NCBI GenBank assembly: GCA_964057225.1
Contig: OZ059900.1
Coordinates: 20,847,638-20,911,637 of the forward strand
Direction: 5' to 3'
Origin: Auanema rhodensis
Taxonomy: Eukaryota > Nematoda > Chromadorea > Rhabditida > Rhabditidae
DNA length: 64,000 nucleotides
Numbering within the stretch: position 1 is the first letter of the stretch; every line of letters starts with the position of its first letter. Of this stretch, positions 61,743-64,000 are shown in pieces. Both the position numbers and the translations under genes were made by a program. Below the pieces are notes generated by a model. It saw nothing but the letters and a program-made list of their open reading frames with translations, was not told the DNA's origin and ran no database searches.

Positions 61743-64000
61743 CTCAGAATATGCTAATTTCCTTAATTTTCTAACCCCTGTTTTTTTGTCGTGAAAGTGG
61801 AACTAGACGTTGTAGGAACAATTTTGAGCTAGGTTTCATTGACATTGCATGAGTTTGAACACATGAAATCGTAAGTCAAACCTTGTTTACAGCGAAATTT
61901 CCAAAACCTGGTTTTCCAGCATAATAAAATATTTCTCATGGGAAATACTGTGTTTTTGTATTTTTCTAGTGTTCAGCATGTAAAATGCTTCATTTTAGTA
62001 TGTAACACGCTGAAATTCGTTGCATTTGACGACTCATATGAACAAAAATCGATTTAATCAATATTAGCCATAAAGGGCGTGCCCTCAGAATATGCTAATT
62101 TCCTTAATTTTCTAACCCCTGTTTTTTTGTCGTGAAAGTGGAACTAGACGTTGTACGAACAATTTTGAGCTAGGTTTCATTGACATTGCATGAGTTTGAA
62201 CACATGAAATCGTAAGTCAAAACCTTGTTTACAGCGAAAATTCCAAAAACTGGTTTTCCAGCATAATAAAATATTTCTCATGGGAAATACTGTGTTTTTG
62301 TATTTTTCTAGTGTTCAGCATGTAAAATGCTTCATTTTAGTATGTAACACGCTGAAATTCGTTGCATTTGACGACTCATATGAACAAAAATCGATTTAAT
62401 CAATATTAGCCATAAGGGGCGTGCCCTCAGAATATGCTAATTTCCTTAATTTTCTAACCCCTGTTTTTTTGTCGTGAAAGTGGAACTAGACGTTGTACGA
62501 ACAATTTTGAGCTAGGTTTCATTGACATTGCATGAGTTTGAACACATGAAATCGTAAGTCAAAACCTTGTTTACAGCGAAAATTCCAAAAACTGGTTTTC
62601 CAGCATAATAAAATATTTCTCATGGGAAATACTGTGTTTTTGTATTTTTCTAGTGTTCAGCATGTAAAATACTTCATTTTAGTATGTAACACGCTGAAAT
62701 TCGTTGCATTTGACGACTCATATGAACAAAAATCGATTTAATCAATATTAGCCATAAGGGGCGTGCCCTCAGAATATGCTAATTTCCTAAATTTTCTAAC
62801 CCCTGTTTTTTTGTCGTGAAAGTGGAACCAGACGTTGTACGAACAATTTTGAGCTAGGTTTCATTGACATTGCATGAGTTTGAACACATGAAATCGTATG
62901 TCAAAACCTTGTTTACAGCGAAATTTCCAAAAACTGGTTTTCCAGCATAATAAAATATTTCTCATGGGAAATACTGTGTTTTTGTATTTTTCTAGTGTTC
63001 AGCATGTAAAATGCTTCATTTTAGTATGTAACACGCTGAAATTCGTTGCATTTGACGACTCATATGAACAAAAATCGATTTAATCAATATTAGCCATAAG
63101 GGGCGTGCCCTCAGAATATGCTAATTTCCTTAATTTTCTAACCCCTGTTTTTTTGTCGTGAAAGTGGAACTAGACGTTGTACGAACAATTTTGAGCTAGG
63201 TTTCATTGACATTGCATGAGTTTGAACACATGAAATCGTAAGTCAAAACCTTGTTTACAGCGAAAATTCCAAAAACTGGTTTTCCAGCATAATAAAATAT
63301 TTCTCATGGGAAATACTGTGTTTTTGTATTTTTCTAGTGTTCAGCATGTAAAATGCTTCATTTCAGTATGTAACACGCTGAAATTCGTTGCATTTGACTA
63401 CTCATATGAACAAAAATCGATTTAATCAATATTAGCCATAAGGGGCGTGCCCTCAGAATATGCTAATTTCCTTAATTTTCTAACCCCTGTTTTTTTGTCG
63501 TGAAAGTGGAACTAGACGTTGTACAAACAATTTTGAGCTAGGTTTCATTGACATTGCATGAGTTTGAACACATGAAATCGTAAGTCAAAACCTTGTTTAC
63601 AGCGAAATTTCCAAAAACTGGTTTTCCAGCATAATAAAATATTTCTCATGAGAAATACTGTGTTTTTGTATTTTTCTAGTGTTCAGCATGTAAAATGCTT
63701 CATTTTAGTATGTAACACGATGAAATTCGTTGCATTTGACGACTCATATGAACAAAAATCGATTTAATCAATATTAGCCATAAGGGGCGTGCCCTCAGAA
63801 TATGCTGATTTCATTAATTTTCTAACCCCCGTTTTTTTGTCGTGAAAGTGGAACTAGACGTTGAAGGAACAATTTTGAGCTAGGTTTCATTGACATTGCA
63901 TGAGTTTGAACACATGAAATCGTAAGTCAAAACCTTGTTTACAGCGAAATTTCCAAAAACTGGTTTTCCAGCATAATAAAATATTTCTCATGGGAAATAC
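61743..64000 (+). repeat. More diverged monomers at the right end
   Basis: Monomers start at 61743, 62084, 62426, 62768, 63110, 63452 and 63794 (the last cut by the window end after 207 bp). No HOR repeat is seen within this stretch. Three have CGAAAATTCC (62084, 62426, 63110), otherwise seen only at 343 and 2051; 63110 also has GACTACTC. Private changes are frequent: GTCAAACC and AAAACCTGG (61743), GAACCAG and GTATGTC (62768), CATTTCAG (63110), TACAAAC, CATGAGAAAT and ACGATG (63452), and GCTGATTTCATT, CCCCCG and TTGAAGG (63794). Confidence 0.88.
62898..63083 (+). other. Spurious 61-codon reading frame inside the satellite
   Basis: This is the longest open frame in the window, but it lies within one satellite monomer and part of its phase is identical to every other monomer. 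Its ATG arises from a single A-to-T change at monomer position 132 (GTAAGT to GTATGT); other copies have AAG there. The stop TAA lies in the common ATCGATTTAA. No signal sequence, known domain or homologous context is visible. I do not consider it a gene. Confidence 0.9.

Larger units (their letters stand above)
1..64000 (+). repeat. 342-bp satellite DNA array (whole window)
   Basis: The entire window is a head-to-tail tandem array of one monomer, 187 complete copies and one partial, all in the same orientation. Monomer starts were read by eye at the recurring CTCAGAATATGC. The consensus is 342 bp and about 34% G+C; observed lengths are 342 (135 copies), 341 (30), 340 (9), 343 (11) and 280 (2), which sum exactly to 63,793 bp before the final partial copy. 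Neighbouring monomers differ at only a few percent of positions. Nothing else interrupts the array: no transposon, unique spacer, inversion or gene. Stops are frequent in all six frames. Neither end of the array is reached. Satellites with units near 170 or 340 bp are common in eukaryotic centromeric or pericentromeric heterochromatin; that location is an inference here. I do not recognise the family by name. Confidence 0.98.

Noticed and set aside
62898-63083. 61-residue open reading frame as a protein-coding gene
   Set aside because: It lies wholly inside a satellite monomer, starts at a one-base variant of a motif present in all copies, and has no domain, codon or context support.
1-64000. 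CRISPR array
   Set aside because: The repeat unit is 342 bp with no unique spacers; whole monomers repeat, which is satellite structure.
1-64000. 5S rRNA, tRNA or histone gene tandem cluster
   Set aside because: The period could suit a 5S array, but no 5S-like conserved block, A box or B box is visible and the unit is AT-rich with no open frame.
1-64000. Transposon or MITE origin of the monomer
   Set aside because: I saw no terminal inverted repeats, target-site duplications or transposase remnant at any consistent monomer phase.
1-64000. Naming the host species from the satellite
   Set aside because: The monomer does not match any satellite I can recall with confidence; a database search of the consensus would be needed.

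Overview
The whole 64 kb window is one uninterrupted array of an AT-rich satellite DNA (about 34% G+C by hand count of the consensus). I can support no protein-coding gene, no RNA gene, no transposon and no unique sequence on either strand. The monomer is 342 bp, and every copy is head to tail in the same orientation. Taking CTCAGAATATGC as monomer position 1, the window begins exactly at a monomer start. It holds 187 complete monomers plus a 207-bp partial one (63794-64000). By my count 135 monomers are 342 bp, 30 are 341, 9 are 340, 11 are 343 and 2 are 280 bp; these add up exactly to 63,793 bp. Nearly all the length variation comes from a T-run near position 40 (T6/T7/T8), a 1-bp loss in a CCATAGAGG variant, a 1-bp A insertion and a 61-bp deletion. 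Uninterrupted long-period satellite of this kind points to a eukaryotic genome, probably pericentromeric, centromeric or other heterochromatin. I cannot name the species or the locus from sequence alone.

Although monomers differ by only a few percent, about 20 diagnostic variant sites let each be typed, and the order of types shows a patchwork of higher-order repeats (HORs) of different sizes. From left to right: a pentamer in two copies (1-3416); a 7-mer and a 9-mer of one family (3076-8543); a 14-monomer HOR of about 4.78 kb in two copies (6836-16396); a short tetramer re-duplication (15715-17759); a tetramer family with fusions (18443-22204); a 12/13-mer of 4.10/4.44 kb in two copies (21521-30064); a 9-mer and 10-mer pair (30749-37239) recalling the left end of the window; a trimer in two copies in which one monomer carries a 61-bp deletion (37240-39167); a 10-mer of 3,420 bp in two copies (39851-46690); a pentamer of 1,711 bp and two different trimers of 1,026 and 1,027 bp (46348-52849); a stretch repeating 43.2-47.7 kb at an offset of 9,921 bp; and a 9-mer of 3,079 bp in two copies (55585-61742). 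The last 2.3 kb carry more private mutations than the rest.

The history is one of repeated local duplication and unequal crossing-over in register, leaving hybrid monomers at HOR junctions (for example 33481-33822 and 23572-23912). Each consensus monomer also carries an AATAAA followed by a GT-rich stretch, a partial CENP-B-box-like motif, a short GC-rich hairpin beside an octamer-like motif, and weak signs of descent from a dimer of about 171-bp units. All of these are sequence observations; whether any is functional is not shown here. The only open reading frame above about 60 codons (62898-63083) is a satellite artefact made by one A-to-T change.
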